Shown here in pieces: positions 48,642-61,036 of a stretch of 64,000 nucleotides of DNA. A model generated the notes under the pieces. The model was not told the DNA's origin. It ran no database searches and saw nothing but the letters and a program-made list of their open reading frames with translations. The translations under genes and the position numbers were made by a program. The first letter of the stretch is position 1. The number at the start of each line of letters is the position of its first letter. This DNA is from Raphanus sativus (Eukaryota > Streptophyta > Magnoliopsida > Brassicales > Brassicaceae): positions 29,120,075 to 29,184,074 of the forward strand of contig NC_079514.1 in NCBI RefSeq assembly GCF_000801105.2, given 5' to 3'.

Positions 48642-49483
48642 GTTGATCAACTTATTTTGCATAATTCAAACTGGTAAGTGCTCTTCAGATTGTTTTTTTC
48701 TCTTTCGTCTCTCTTCAGGACCAGTTTTCACGAGGACAACAATGTTCATGTAGAGGCAAAATGCTCAACGGAAGCTCAAGTAAATTAATTACTAAGGTTA
48801 AAATCAATAAATAAAATTAAGACAAATGAAATAAGATGAATGGAATGTAGTAAAAGTGGAATATATTTATTCCATTTATTATGAAATGTTTTACTTTGTA
48901 TTTTGTTTAGGTTTTTTTCCCGTAGAGTTGATATAATGATTATTCTTTTCTATTCATATTAAATAGTTTACAAAAATTATGAAATTAGTAAAATTGATCA
49001 TTCCACATAACTTCATTCCAACAAGTAATCTAATTTTTATTACGTTTATTTTAATTTCGGTTTATTTTAATTAATGAATTCCAAATAAAATCCTTAAAAT
49101 ACTTCATCTATATGATCATTAGATTATTCGTCAGTCTCACCTGCAAAAAAAAAAACAAAGAAAAGTGAATAACAAGAGAGTCACACGGTTAGTGAAGTAT
49201 GTGATGCTTTGGATAAACCTGAACATAGCATTCCGAATTTAAATAATTTAATCCTAACATTAAACAAACACATCTCCTAAAACGCCCAAAGAATAAGCAA
49301 GGATCTTAGTTACGAAATTAGTCCTCGCACATCCCCAATAGAGGTCATCCTCTACGTAAGATTCACATATGGGACTAGTGCCCCCACACACCACTAGAAG
49401 ATGCTTTATCGACAACATTTGCTATGGCTCAACAGGTCGACTAAGCTGACCAACAATCAAACTCGTCTCATTTTCCAATTACA
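48642..49483. other. Intergenic
   Basis: No gene seen; weakly purine-rich non-coding DNA. Confidence 0.4.
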
Positions 49484-50153
49484 TCTATACTATTAAAGTA
49501 CAAGCATGTTTTGAATTTTTACTTTTTTTACCCCACCGAAGAATCTTAAATTTGTATTTATTAAAGGTATTCTGGACATTCTGCGCCAGTTTCTTCTTAA
49601 TTATTTTTTGGTTTGTCATTAATCACCGATTTCCTAATTTAATTTCGGCCTGCGATTATTTCTTTGTTTGATACTTCATCGATTATTTCCATGTTTGATA
49701 CTGTTATTAACCACCGGTTTTCTAATTCTAAAATTATTAATTTTGACAACAATCATTATCATTTAGAACGATTTTGAAAAATATAAATATATTTTAAACA
49801 AATTTTCAACTTATGATCACCGAATTTGTCTTATCATTAGAAAAAATCACAATATTAAAAATACCGGGTTACAAACCGGTAATTCGTTCAACCGCAGGTC
49901 CGAGTCGGGTTTCAAAACACCGATCAAAACTATAAAACTGTTATATTGATTTATATTTAAAATATCTGATTCAAAATTAAAAACCTAAAAATACATGTAC
50001 AATATAGTTTTAACCGAACATAAACCCGGATATAAAACACATATATGAGACGGGTTATATAAATGCATATACAAGACGGATTATATAAATGTGATTATAT
50101 AAAATTTTCACCAAACATAATCCCGCGCTTTGAAAGCGCGGGTCAAAATCTAG
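49484..50153 (+). mobile_element. Complete small Helitron, 670 bp
   Basis: TCTATACTATTAAAGTACAA after A at 49483. The 3' end has a perfect hairpin cccgcgc-tttga-aagcgcggg, then tcaaaatCTAG (50150-50153) before T. No coding: a minimal non-autonomous element. Confidence 0.9.
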
Positions 50154-51088
50154 TTTCTTATTATATATCCTCCTACATTTAACACATGAAGCGAATAATA
50201 TTGAATCTTCTAATTCCCTATTTCTACTTTAAGAGAAAAAACATAATATTACTATAATAACGCATAATCCAAACCTCTCAGTTCAAGCAGACTGAACATA
50301 TTACAATTAAATTATGCATAATCTAAGTTCTAAATCGTGTACGTGAAATTACGAGAATATCTTCCGCATTAGAAAATCTGGAAAAGTTATGTTTACAAAT
50401 TCCCGTTTCTTGAACAGATTCTAAATATGAAATCAGAGCAAAAAAATCAAGTCCAAACGAATTTCAAATGACGAGAAATGAGCAACGTGTAGTCTTGCCA
50501 AAGTCATAACTTCCTATAATTTACACTTTACAGCAGTAGCTTTCAGTGTACCCTACACTGATCTGTATCCAAGTCCTTCAAATGCCTTATCAATCTGCAA
50601 AAAAAAAACACACATCATGATAAGTTGGATGAAGGAATAAATGTGGTTGAACCTGAAAAGTCTGAGGAACCTGCCAAGCAGTAACCTAAGGAGAGGAATG
50701 AAGAACCTGCAGAAGGGAACCTTCTGAATACTAATGCTATAATTTTATATATTAATTATTTATGATTTTATCAATTTATAATTAGATACATATTTTGAAA
50801 GGTTTTAAAATTTATTTCTCACCAACTTCAAAATTTCACGGTTATAAAAGTTCATGAAAAGTATATACTTTTTCAGTAAACAATTTACAAATAAAGCAAA
50901 AATAAAAATTACTAATGGTTTTGGAAATAATACCCACAGACATTAATACCCACTAATGGTTTTGGAATTAATTCCAAAATTACTAATGGTTTTGGAATTA
51001 ATACCCACAGACAATGGAAAAAGAAAAAAGAAAATAAATATTTGGTAATTTTGTGTTACCCGCTAGGAATAGAAAAAAAAAAGATATA
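50154..51088. other. Intergenic with a short direct repeat
   Basis: 50915-51005 repeats actaatggttttggaatta / atacccacagaca two to three times. No gene. Confidence 0.5.
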
Positions 51089-51339
51089 CTTCCTCTATTT
51101 TTTATTCTAAGTAGTTTTGCCTAAAAACACAAGTATTTAGAAAAATCCATTTATAACTCTATCATTTAATTAAAGAAAAAAAAAGAACCAATAAAAATCA
51201 CATTTCTAACTTTGTTTTCAACTTTTTATTTAAATATTATTTTATTAATTATTTTTTGCATTGGACTTTGAAAAAAAACTTACATTGTGAAACAAAGAAA
51301 AACCTCTAAAACTACTTATATATATAGAAACAGAAGAAG
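51089..51339. mobile_element. Stowaway-like MITE
   Basis: Left cttcctctattttttattct and right atatatagaaacagaagaag (inverted), flanked by TA at 51087-51088 and 51340-51341; 251 bp. Confidence 0.7.
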
Positions 51340-51365
51340 TATAATTTATCTGGTTTTACTATGTA

Positions 51366-52501
51366 CTAGATGATAACCCGCGCCCTGCGCGGGATGAGTT
51401 TTCTCAAAAATGTTGTATTTAAATATTATAAATAACACATATTTTATTATCAATAACCATTTTTACATTTGACTAGTGATGGACATTCGGGTACCATTTA
51501 CTTCGGTTTTGTTCTGTTGGGTTGAAATCTTTGCCGATTCGGTTTAGATTTGGTTTGGGTAACCCATTAAAATCATTTAAAAATATTAAAGTTCATACAT
51601 ACTTTAAATTTTCAAAATATAAAAATAAAATAATATATAACATATAAATTTCAATAATGTATGCCAAATACATAATATTAACATAAAATTGGTTTAGCTT
51701 AAATATTTGAATAGGAAATCAATAGATATTTTAAATACTTCTGATGTCTTGAGTACCGTTTAGCTATTTTAAAATATGTATTTTAAACTAATTTTATATA
51801 TTTCCAAGAATTGTGGACAACTTAAAAATATCTTATATATTTTGTATATTCTTCTAGATATTAAATTTAAAAATAAATAATATATTTAAGTATATAAATC
51901 TTCTTCGAATATACACGATATCCGAAATTTTTTGGTTCGAATCGAATTTGGTTTGATTCTCCAGATACCAAAATTTTAAACTCATTCGGATATCTAACCA
52001 ATTTTAGTTAAAGTTAAGTACTAATTTTTCGGATTGCATTTGGTTCCGTATTTTGGATTCAGATTTTTTGCCCAATTCTATATTTTTATTGTAACAAAAT
52101 TTTAATTTAAAGTGATGATGGTTTGCACTGATTTTGGGTATGCAACAATTATTAAACCAAAACACATTCTACTATGTATGTAGCCCATTTGGTTAAACAT
52201 TAAAAAATGTTCTACGCTCATTTAAGGAAACCAGTGTGCTGAAATAAAAACGTTGCCATTTCAGATTATGAAAATCGACACTTTAAAGTTCAAATTACTC
52301 TCAATCGGTGTTGTGACGAAGAAACAGGGATTAGGATTAGGAAATAAGTCTTTTTCTGCAATCCATATTCTCGCTCCATATTCTCGCTAGATGATTTAAT
52401 AGCTTCTAAATATATATTCAATGTATCGATCTCTTTTAAGATTTTTTAAAAATATTAATTAATAAAATCTTACACATGCTAGAGTAATCAATTGTTTCTC
52501 A

Positions 52502-52535
<34 letters not shown>

Positions 52536-54396
52536 GGATTAGAGTAATCACATAAATCAAACAATACTTCTTGTTTATTTACAATATTTTTATGGTAAAT
52601 AAATCAAAATAATTATTATATTATTTTATATGGTATATAATTAAATTTCAATGACATTGATATAGATATATAGTATATTTCAAGATAAATATTTATTATC
52701 ATATGATTTTTATTAACATATGTATATTTTTGTAACAATAAATTCAAACCATTAATTCCAAAATTTATCGGAATGTTCATTCTATATATATATATAAAAC
52801 ATAGTGTCTTCATAATGCTATTAAGAAAAATATATATAAACATAGTGTGTTCAGAATGCTATTAAGAAAAATAACAAAAGACATTAGTTTAGTATGATAT
52901 ATATAGTCACATAGGGATAAAGTTTAGTGTCAACCCCAAAAATTCATAAAGTTTTGTGTCAAACGAATATTCGCGAAAATACAACCCCAAAAATTCATAA
53001 AGTTTAGTTTATATTATTTTGAAAAGTATTATATGCAGGGGGGAAAATTTAGAAAACATTGACTATTATATTTGACTATATAGTTAACCTGATCGAATAT
53101 TTATGGAGACAAAATTAATTAATATATGATTTTGAAAAGTATTATATGAAAGGGAATAAAATATAGGATATTATTTAATGATACTTTCACTCCATCCAAT
53201 ATTATTTTGCAGTGTCAACAGTTATGTTGATTCCTTAATTAAAAAGTCAATGTGCTTAATTTAAGTGATTGCATGAAATTTATGGACTTCTTTTTGAAAG
53301 TATTGTACAATCAGTTATAAGCCAACTAACGTAAAACTTATGTATATATATGTTTAGACAAATATATATATATACAATATTATCTTGGCCAAAAATTCAA
53401 CTAATGTTAATATTATATATATGTTTAGACATATGTTTATACAATATATTGGCCTAACCAAAAAACATGAACTTAATTAGGCTGATTTTAAAACACATGA
53501 ACTTAATTATTTGGTCCATATTAGTTTTATAGACATTGTTAACAAATATATATGAGTTATGATCATTATTCATTGTATCAGAATTTGATAATGGGATATG
53601 AAATGGTTGAGTATCAAACGGGTTATTCATTAACAAAACAAATAACGCAATTGAAATGTTAAGTATGTAAAATTTATCGGAATGTTCATTATGGAAATAA
53701 AATGAAAACGATAATTATGGATGCTAATGAATATGGAAACGTAATTCATTCACGGTATACATAATAATGTATATAATGTATTTTCAATCATACAGAAAAA
53801 ACGCTAAAGGAGGACACAACACTTTATATTCATTAATACTTTTTAAAAAATTTATTAAACCTTTTCTTTTCTATTCTTATTTATTTAAAATCATTTTTCA
53901 GAACTTTTTATTCATTATAAAGAAATTTTGTATTACTAAAATACCATATAAAGTGTTGCCAGGTGAGAACGGGTAACTATTAGTTCCTTTACCTATAAAG
54001 TTTCATCAACTTATATTTGTGATTTTATTTTCTTTATTACCGAATGAAAACCGCAGTTCAATGAATATTTAATAAAATTTGGTCTTAACTATATATTGTA
54101 CGAAAATGTTAACTATGGAAACTATATCGGTATGTTATATATGGAAAAAAAATTACGATCATGATTGATTGAAATAATAAGTAAGGGATTGATTATGTGT
54201 ATACTCTTAATAATACTAAACTTTGGACTGATTTATCAATGGCATATACATGTAATTTTTCTAGTAATGTAAGGGTTTTTTTTAAGATGGTTGTGAGAAT
54301 GAATGTGAGCATACCACCTAGGAAATAGCATTGGTGTAAATAGCACATGAAGTGAAGGTTATTTTTTTTAGTGCTTCTAAAATAATATATAGGGGA
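51366..54396 (-). mobile_element. Helitron candidate, 3.0 kb
   Basis: Minus 5' end TCCCCTATATATTATTTTAG at 54396 (T at 54397); 3' hairpin cccgcgcagggcgcgggt then tatcatCTAG at 51369-51366 beside A. The termini match one family, but their pairing across 3 kb is inferred. The interior is AT-rich with (AT)n at 52507-52531 and dispersed-repeat words at 51480-52090; no coding recognised. Confidence 0.6.
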
Positions 54397-55193
54397 TAGG
54401 TTGCTGGCGACAGGGTGAGTGGTCGGTTCCTACAAACTATTTAACAAAGAAAAGATATTAGATAATATATAGATCCTGAAATCCAATGATTGTTTGTAAA
54501 GATTAGGGAAGAAAATAACATAAACGACGATATTCTCAGAACATGACGATGTAATCAGATTCCGCTTGACAAAAATAGATTTTATTAATGAAGATTGATT
54601 GGATTACAATGAATGAATGAAATGACAATGACTAAGATCTAAGAAAAATTATTGTGTGTGAGATCGTGGTCGAGGTCGTGCGTATAGTGTGTTAGGGTTA
54701 AGATTGTGTGTCCCTCTTCTTTTATAATCTCCTTCATTGGCTATCTAACAGTCCCTAAATATCGGAGGAGATCTCTTGACTAAGCCGAGCTCTCCTCTCT
54801 TGATATTGGGTCTATCTTCTTTGCTAAATGCTGGTGGGCTCAGTCTTTGCTCTCGTGGTTGTTCTAGGCCGATATTCACCTTTAGTTACTCATGCCAATG
54901 GTTGTGTTAATCAGGCCCAATAATTTCCCCCCAGCATTTTTAGTGAAGGACCAGAAGAAAAAAAGTGCAAGCATCTCGGTCTTGATTCCTACTCGGCATG
55001 TTTATTTCAATCGAGGTAAAATCCGCCAGCTGTGGTTCTTTGACAGGTATCAAAATCTGCCGTCCATGACTTAACTCACTATAACAATTACTTCTTCATC
55101 GTGCGGCTAAAATTGATTCTAGGGGATAGCGTTTATCATTACTTTTCTCGATAATTGCGGAGGCGCCGCCTCGGTTTCTCATTATAAATACCC

Positions 55194-55209
55194 GGGGGGG
55201 GGGGGGGGG
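55194..55209. repeat. Run of 16 G
   Basis: ccc followed by sixteen G directly after a TATA box; the only such homopolymer in this AT-rich window. Confidence 0.9.
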
Positions 55210-55229
55210 TGTCCTTCCTTTATTATATA

Positions 55230-55458
55230 CTCCCTCCGTTTCATATTAAGTGTCGTTTTAGAGAATTTTTTTGGTTGCAAAATAAGTGTCGTTTTAGAGT
55301 TTCAATGCAAAATTTATTAACTTTATTCTCCATTCTATTTTTCTATTGGTTGAATTGTATCGGTAACGATGTTTTTATATTGAAAATATGCAAAATTAAA
55401 TGTTTTCTTAATCCGTGTGCACAAGTCTAAAATGACACTTATAATGAAACAGAGGGAG
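55230..55458. mobile_element. Stowaway MITE, 229 bp
   Basis: Starts ctccctccgtttcatattaa and ends cttataatgaaacagaggga(g), flanked by TA at 55228-55229 and 55459-55460. Terminal inverted repeats extend over about 35 bp (...gtgtcgttttaga / ctaaaatgacac...). Confidence 0.9.
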
Positions 55459-55940
55459 TACATTTGATTTCTTTCTCGTTTCTTTCTTTTCGGAACTCTT
55501 GCTTGATATATCTTCCTATTTGAAGGACTATCCTTGATGGCAAGATTCGTCTCCTTCCATGTCCCTATCACCTAGAGTTCTGATCTTGACAACCTTTACA
55601 AGAACTGCAAGGTTGATCGAGCTGTTGAAACCGATCTCGTATCGGGTAACGAGGCTCCTGAAAATGTTAGGAAATGATAATGCGGGACCTACACCAAATA
55701 TTTCGAGGATTGTGGTCTTTCCTTCCCGATTTCGGAACCAGTACTCGAGATATTTACAGAGCTGGGTTTGGTGTTCTCTCAATTGTGCCCAAGTTTTTTC
55801 AGGCACTTCTTGACATTATTGGTTAGGGCTCGCGAGGAGGGAGTGATGGTTTGTCTCGAGGAATTCCGTCAGATTTTTTTCCCTTGCTGACTTCCCATTT
55901 CTTTAGTGGGAAGATCTGAATGTAAAAAGAGCTATGGATG

Positions 55941-56494
55941 GTGATAAACCAATCTCCAACAAAGCCTCTATGAAATATATAAAATGGATTTTGTAAAATT
56001 GTTATTCGTTGGTGAATTTTAATAGATTGAAAATATGTATAATTTATACATACAAATAAAATTTAATAATTTGAAAATCTAAAATGTCCATTTTAATTAG
56101 TATTAAAAATTATGAGATTTTCTTTGATATTTGAGTCACTCATTTCAAATCTATTCAAATCCTTTAAAAGAAATCCATTCAAATCCATCAGAAAATCAAA
56201 TAAATTTTTAAATCCGTATATTTAAATAACAGAAAATTAGAATTTGATTCATGAATTTCTTGATTTAGGTTCTTGGAACCTCCTTGACCAAAAGGTGTTA
56301 TATCGTTGCATTATCTTAACATGGAAAGTTTGAATCTCGATATATGCGTGTTATTCAAGGGCGGTATCTTAAATGTAAAGTTTGAGTACATTACATGTTT
56401 TTACCTTTGGATCATGTTTGGTGAAATTCCTTTTCCGGCTAGTGGTTTTCAAGAAATAGTCAGTGACTTTAATGTACTCAAAAGTTCCTCGTAA
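55941..56494. other. Intergenic AT-rich
   Basis: No gene or element recognised. Confidence 0.4.
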
Positions 56495-57475
56495 GACCAT
56501 GAGCAATGAGGGTGTTGAAACCCACATTCAACTGTTGAATATCATGCAGTGAGGGTGTTGAATTTTTAAGTTTATCTACGTGTATTCAACGGGTGTTAGA
56601 AAGTTTAAGCTGTTGAAAAAAATATTTGTGGGCCTGAACGGTCATATGTCGCAACATGAGTGACTGGAATTGGTAGCTGGAATTGGTGGCTGCGTGAGTA
56701 CACGCGCATGGGATGACACGCTGTATTCTTTTTTTTAATGGATTTAAGATATGTCTTCTGATTGGCTGATGCATATTTCCTTTTATTTTATCCTCACCCA
56801 ATAATTCAAACCCATTTATTTTATAATAAAACTATTTTAACAAAAATAAGAATTATATCAAAATTCAAGATTTTTTTTTATCTAATAGAGACTACTCTCA
56901 TTTCGTTTGGTTACAGAAAAATGTCATTTTCATTATAATCAACTATTTTAGTGTTTTAATCTTTGTTTTTGGCTAAATGGATTCAAATAATAATTATTTT
57001 AACACTCAAAAATCTTCTAATATTCCGTTTAACTTCCAAAATCCCAACAATTATCTAATTTTAGTTGTATTAATAATATTAATTTTTCGTATTTTAAAAA
57101 TTAAATTAAGTAAATATCTAATTTAAAAATGAATATATTTTTAATTTTTATTGTTTTATTAATATTTATTTATCGTATTATTCAAAAAGTAAGTTAATTA
57201 TAATAATTAAAAGTAAATATTATTAAGATTTATGTTATTTTAATTTTAAGTTAATTATTAATATGTAGTTATTATATTGTAAGAAAAATAAATAATATGA
57301 ATTAAAAGTTATGGGGTAGAGTGTTGAAATTTTTTAAACAAACCATTGTAGAGGTTTAAAATAAAGTAGGTGTTAAATAAATGAGGTGGAAGAAAGAGAA
57401 GATGATATGAAATGTTAAAAGGAGAAAATGAGGTTGTTGAAAGTGAAGAAGGTGTTGAAACCATTGTTGATGGTC
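56495..57475. mobile_element. PIF/Harbinger-like non-autonomous element
   Basis: Termini gaccatgagcaatgagg and (inverted) gaccatcaacaatggtt, with 3-bp flanks TAA/TAG. Inside is a short frame MDSNNNYFNTQKSSNIPFNF (start 56979), like the N-terminus of Myb-like accessory proteins of these transposons and like the frame at 60089. No transposase. The right end (gggtagagtgttgaa ... caaaccattgta) is shared with the 60-61 kb element. Confidence 0.6.
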
Positions 57476-57737
57476 TAGAGAATGGTCTTCCACACTCATC
57501 ATGTTATAACCCGTAATGTTAATTATCTCGTTTTCAGTTATCCCACTGTAATTTTATACACATACAAACAATGTTTTTCAAGTAAATCAAGCTTGTAGTA
57601 GTATTAAACATTAGCTTTTTTTTTTGTACAAGGCCAACCATTAGGATACTTAATACAATGTAACAGCATTTTTTTGTTAACCAACAATGTAACGGCATTT
57701 TCAATCTTTGTTTTAAACTTTATGAACGTTGATCCCA

Positions 57738-59483
57738 TTACTGCTTTCCCTGAGTAGACTTGCGGATCAAAAACCAATGTAACGGTTTCTTTTCGTCACT
57801 GCCACCAAGTCTAGGCGGAGGTTTCGTTTCATCCTTGCTACCAATGTTAGTCGGAGATTTCAATTCACTGGATCCCCCATGCATAGTGGAAGATTTTGTT
57901 TTGTCAATGCCATCAAGAATAGTCAAAGAATTCTCTTTATCATGTGGTTTTGGTGCCAGTTTTGAAGGATCTGTATTGTTTGGTAGCATTCCAAAATTAT
58001 CATAGCCACCGGTTATAGTTGGAGGTTTCACTTCATCAGATCCACCAAGCTTTGTTTCGTCATTTCCACCAAGTTCAACCGCAATTTTTTCTTTGTCATT
58101 CAGGTTTGATGCAAGCTTTGAAATATCTATATTGGCTGCGGGCATTCCAGAAGTACTAGAGCTACCAGGTTTAGATATAGGCTTCACTTCATCAAAACCG
58201 TCACGTTTTGCTGGATATTTTGTTTCGTCATGGTTAATCGAAGTTTTTCCTTTGTCTTCTAGATTTGGTTCTGGTTCAAGAGGATTTGTACTGGCTGATG
58301 ATGTTCCAGAATAACTAGAGTCACCAAGTGTAGTTGGAGGTTTCACTTCAAAGGAGACGCCATGTTTAGATGGATATTCTGTTTTGACATTCTCATCGGG
58401 TGTAGTTGAAAGATTTTCCTGGACATCGGGCTTTTGTACATTATTTAGAGGACTTGTGTTGGCTAGTGGCGTTCCTAAATTACTGTAGTCCCTAGATTTA
58501 GTTGGAGGTTTCACCTCATCAAAGGCATCACGTTTTGTTCCGTCGTTGCTTCCATGTTTTAAAGATTTTGCTTTGTCATCTAGATTTAGTGTTAGTTCTG
58601 GAGGATCTGTATTGGCTGGTTGCTTTCCAGAATTACTCGAGTCACCCGATTTAGAGGTAGATTTCACTTTTTCTAAGTCGTAAAGTTTTGTTTTGTCATT
58701 GCTACCAGGTTTAGTCGAAGGTTTTGATTTTTCATCCAACTTTGGTGTTGGTTGTATAGTTTCAGGTGGCCTGATGAGTGGAATAGAGCCAAGTGAACAT
58801 CCCGATGGCATGAAATCATGACATGCTGGACCCGATGAACTACCTGATGGCATAGGACTAGGTGTTGGTGCACCATGCAGCGAATTCTCTGGAGGTGGTG
58901 GACAAGGCAACCAGCTCCCAGGTGTTGGTGAACTTGGTAGCGTGCTCCCAATGCTTGGTGGACATAGTTGCCAGCTTCCTGAATATGGTGGACGTGGCGG
59001 CCAGCTCTCAAGAGATGATGGATCTGCCGGCCAGCTCCCCATGGGTGGTGGACATTGTGACCAAATCCCTAAGGGTGGTGGACCTGAGGGCCAGTGTCCG
59101 GGTGGTGGTAGTGGGCAAGGCGGACATCTCCCAAGGTGTGGAGGTGGACAAGGCGGCCAGTTCCCAAAGGGTGGTGGACCTGGTGTCCAGCTCTTCGAGA
59201 ATGGTGAATGTGGCAGCGAGATCTCCGTAGATGGTGGGCTTGGAGGCCAACTCCATGTAGGTGGTACATCTGGAAGCCAATTCTCCGAGAGTGGTGGACT
59301 TGGTGGCCGGATCCCCGGGTGTGTTGGGTGTGGCAGCCAACTGTCCAGAGGTGGTGGACTTGTGGGCCAGTGCGCAGATGGTGGTAGACAAGATGGCTTA
59401 CATCCCGGTGGTGGTCTCTCTTTTGAATGCAGTGGTCTGCATCTTGGTGGTTCAAATGACATAAAAGATTGCCAACGAGGCAT
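57738..59483 (-). CDS. Proline-rich repeat protein, 581 residues
   Basis: Single open frame. Residues 1-215 are W/P-rich with a period of about 14 residues (GSWPADPSSLESWPPRPPYS). From about residue 240 to the end come hydrophilic repeats of about 60 residues built on DEVKPPTKSG / NTDPSKLAPKPHDKE / GGNDETKL words. No signal peptide, membrane segment or known domain. Start MPRWQSFMSF is shared in part with the 46.8-kb paralogue, and so is the upstream region: ACGTGTG (59600-59606, an ABRE-like core) and a TATA-like tataaata at about 59580. Function unknown; the repeats suggest a structural or phase-forming protein. Plus-strand Gly-rich frames over 58.9-59.5 kb are shadows. Confidence 0.65.
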   Translation of the reverse strand: MPRWQSFMSFEPPRCRPLHSKERPPPGCKPSCLPPSAHWPTSPPPLDSWLPHPTHPGIRPPSPPLSENWLPDVPPTWSWPPSPPSTEISLPHSPFSKSWTPGPPPFGNWPPCPPPHLGRCPPCPLPPPGHWPSGPPPLGIWSQCPPPMGSWPADPSSLESWPPRPPYSGSWQLCPPSIGSTLPSSPTPGSWLPCPPPPENSLHGAPTPSPMPSGSSSGPACHDFMPSGCSLGSIPLIRPPETIQPTPKLDEKSKPSTKPGSNDKTKLYDLEKVKSTSKSGDSSNSGKQPANTDPPELTLNLDDKAKSLKHGSNDGTKRDAFDEVKPPTKSRDYSNLGTPLANTSPLNNVQKPDVQENLSTTPDENVKTEYPSKHGVSFEVKPPTTLGDSSYSGTSSASTNPLEPEPNLEDKGKTSINHDETKYPAKRDGFDEVKPISKPGSSSTSGMPAANIDISKLASNLNDKEKIAVELGGNDETKLGGSDEVKPPTITGGYDNFGMLPNNTDPSKLAPKPHDKENSLTILDGIDKTKSSTMHGGSSELKSPTNIGSKDETKPPPRLGGSDEKKPLHWFLIRKSTQGKQ

Positions 59484-60088
59484 GATTTATGTGTTTTTAT
59501 TTATTTATTTTTTTTTGCTAAAGGGCTGTGTTTTTTAATTGAAATTGAGAATAATGTCTTGGTACGTGGACACATTTTGATATAAATAAAAAAATCAGAA
59601 CGTGTGCATGGGGTCTGTTAGGTACTTTGGAGAAAGTTGAAGTTAGGTTCCTTGGAGGAACAATTGCTAAACGTGAGCAATGAGGTATGTGTTATGGTTA
59701 AAAAGTACACGTTTGGAATGTTCTGTTAAATTTTCCCCAGCCGTTCGGGGGAATAATAGCTAAACTTGAGTTTTGATCAAAAAAAAAATAGCTAAACTTG
59801 AGTGTGGTATGTGATACGGTTAAAGCACATGTTTCATTTGATATTTTCCCCCTAGCGTTTTGTACTGTAAGTTGAAGGCATCGGATTCAAGCATGCAAAT
59901 CACTTCAAAGTTCATAAGGTTAGAAAGAGATTGGAATTTTACACGTAAGAGTTGCAAACGATTCGCTGCAAAATATTTGGTCTAATCGTTTACTCTTCAA
60001 AGAATGGTGGAATGAAACTGCTGTTACCGATTGGAAAAATCATTTTTAACCTCTCCCATTCCTATATTTTTTTTATCTTCGTTGAAAA
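59484..60088. other. Promoter side of the proline-rich gene and intergenic DNA
   Basis: Holds the shared upstream elements near 59580-59606. The words gctaaacttgag / gctaaacgtgag recur at 59670, 59769 and 59792. No gene. Confidence 0.4.
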
Positions 60089-60409
60089 ATGGATCCCAAC
60101 AAAAACTCTTCAAACCACCTTTTCAACTATCCAAATTCTAACAACTATCCATTTCAAAATCAACCTTCCAATCAACCCCAAAATATTCTAAATTATAGTT
60201 TTCCACCAAGTTTCTTCGTACCGTCAGCTGTTCCCAACTATCATCCATATTATAGTTCGTCGATGTCATATTCATCTCAACCACCCGCTTATTCTTCTAC
60301 TTCAACGGATAATGAGAGATTTATAAGTTTGTTAGTTGAGCTTATTGTACTGATTATGCTATGTGTGTTTTATTATTTGTATTGTATGTTTATTAATGTA
60401 CTGTATTAA
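60089..60409 (+). CDS. Short Asn/Pro/Ser-rich protein with a C-terminal membrane segment; transposon-derived
   Basis: 106 residues: MDPNKNSSNHLFNYPNSNNY, a P/S/Y-rich middle, then a hydrophobic end LLVELIVLIMLCVFYYLYCM. The start resembles the frame in the Harbinger-like element at 56979 and the N-termini of Harbinger accessory Myb-like proteins, from memory. It is probably a decayed transposon gene and not a host gene; the hydrophobic end may be read-through of AT-rich DNA. Confidence 0.35.
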   Translation: MDPNKNSSNHLFNYPNSNNYPFQNQPSNQPQNILNYSFPPSFFVPSAVPNYHPYYSSSMSYSSQPPAYSSTSTDNERFISLLVELIVLIMLCVFYYLYCMFINVLY

Positions 60410-61036
60410 ATTTTAAGTTTTCGTAATTATATTTTTTAAATAATAACTCTTTACATTTCTCATCTTTAATAATTGATATTTTTATTAAATTAAACATAAA
60501 TTATTTAATCTTTTATATAGCTCTTATTTAATTAATAATTATTATTAATATATAATTACAAAATAAAAGATATAGAAAAAATATAAATATGAAAATAAAA
60601 ATGGTAGGGTAGAGTGTTGAATTTATTAAATAAACCATTGTAAAGTATAAAAAATAAGTGGATGTTGAATTATTAAGTGGAAGAGAGAGAAAGTGATGTA
60701 GAAGAAAGAGAAGATGATGTGAATGATATTATGGGTCTAACTGGTGACCAAGGAATGGAAGGGAATAATGCATTCCTTGCTATTCCTAATTGTTTTTACC
60801 ATTTATGAGGAATAATTTTTCTTTTTCATTCCTTGTCATTCCTTTTATTATAGATGTCATTCCTTTTATTATAGAGGAATATAGAACAAATTTGTTCCTT
60901 GCTATAATTAATGAGGAATAATATTCTTTTCTATTCCTATAAATTTATTCCTCTGCATTTTTTCCCTACTTATTCCTAGTATTCTTCTAATGGTCACCAG
61001 TTAGACCCTATGTGTTGAAACTATTGTATATAGTCT
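60410..61036. mobile_element. Right part of a second Harbinger-like derivative
   Basis: gtagggtagagtgttgaattt ... aaataaaccattgta (60602-60646) matches 57313-57352. The end tgttgaaactattgtatatagtct (61013-61036) parallels the right terminus of the first copy. The left end was not found. A MITE is inserted inside. Confidence 0.5.
60733..61008. mobile_element. MITE, 276 bp, nested in the Harbinger-like element
   Basis: Perfect 18-bp terminal inverted repeats gggtctaactggtgacca, with a 3-bp flanking duplication TAT (60730-60732 and 61009-61011). Interior is rich in attcctt / aaggaat words and non-coding. Confidence 0.88.

Larger units (their letters stand above)
54430..55940 (+). pseudogene. 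Gypsy-type retroelement remnant (gag-like), interrupted by a MITE
   Basis: Upstream DNA has a TATA box (tataaatac, 55183-55191). After the MITE, a decayed frame at 55570-55880 reads DNLYKNCKVDRAVETDLVSG, then YTKYFEDCGLSFPISEPVLE and FFRHFLTLLVRAREEGVMVC with LEEFRQ. This resembles the 'putative gypsy-type transposon' domain of plant elements, from memory. Two adjacent stops occur near 55675. LTR borders were not found. Confidence 0.45.

Noticed and set aside
58942..59538. 198-codon Gly-rich plus-strand frame
   Set aside because: Exact antisense of the Pro-rich repeats; Gly codons mirror Pro codons, and the minus frame is longer and has promoter-like elements.
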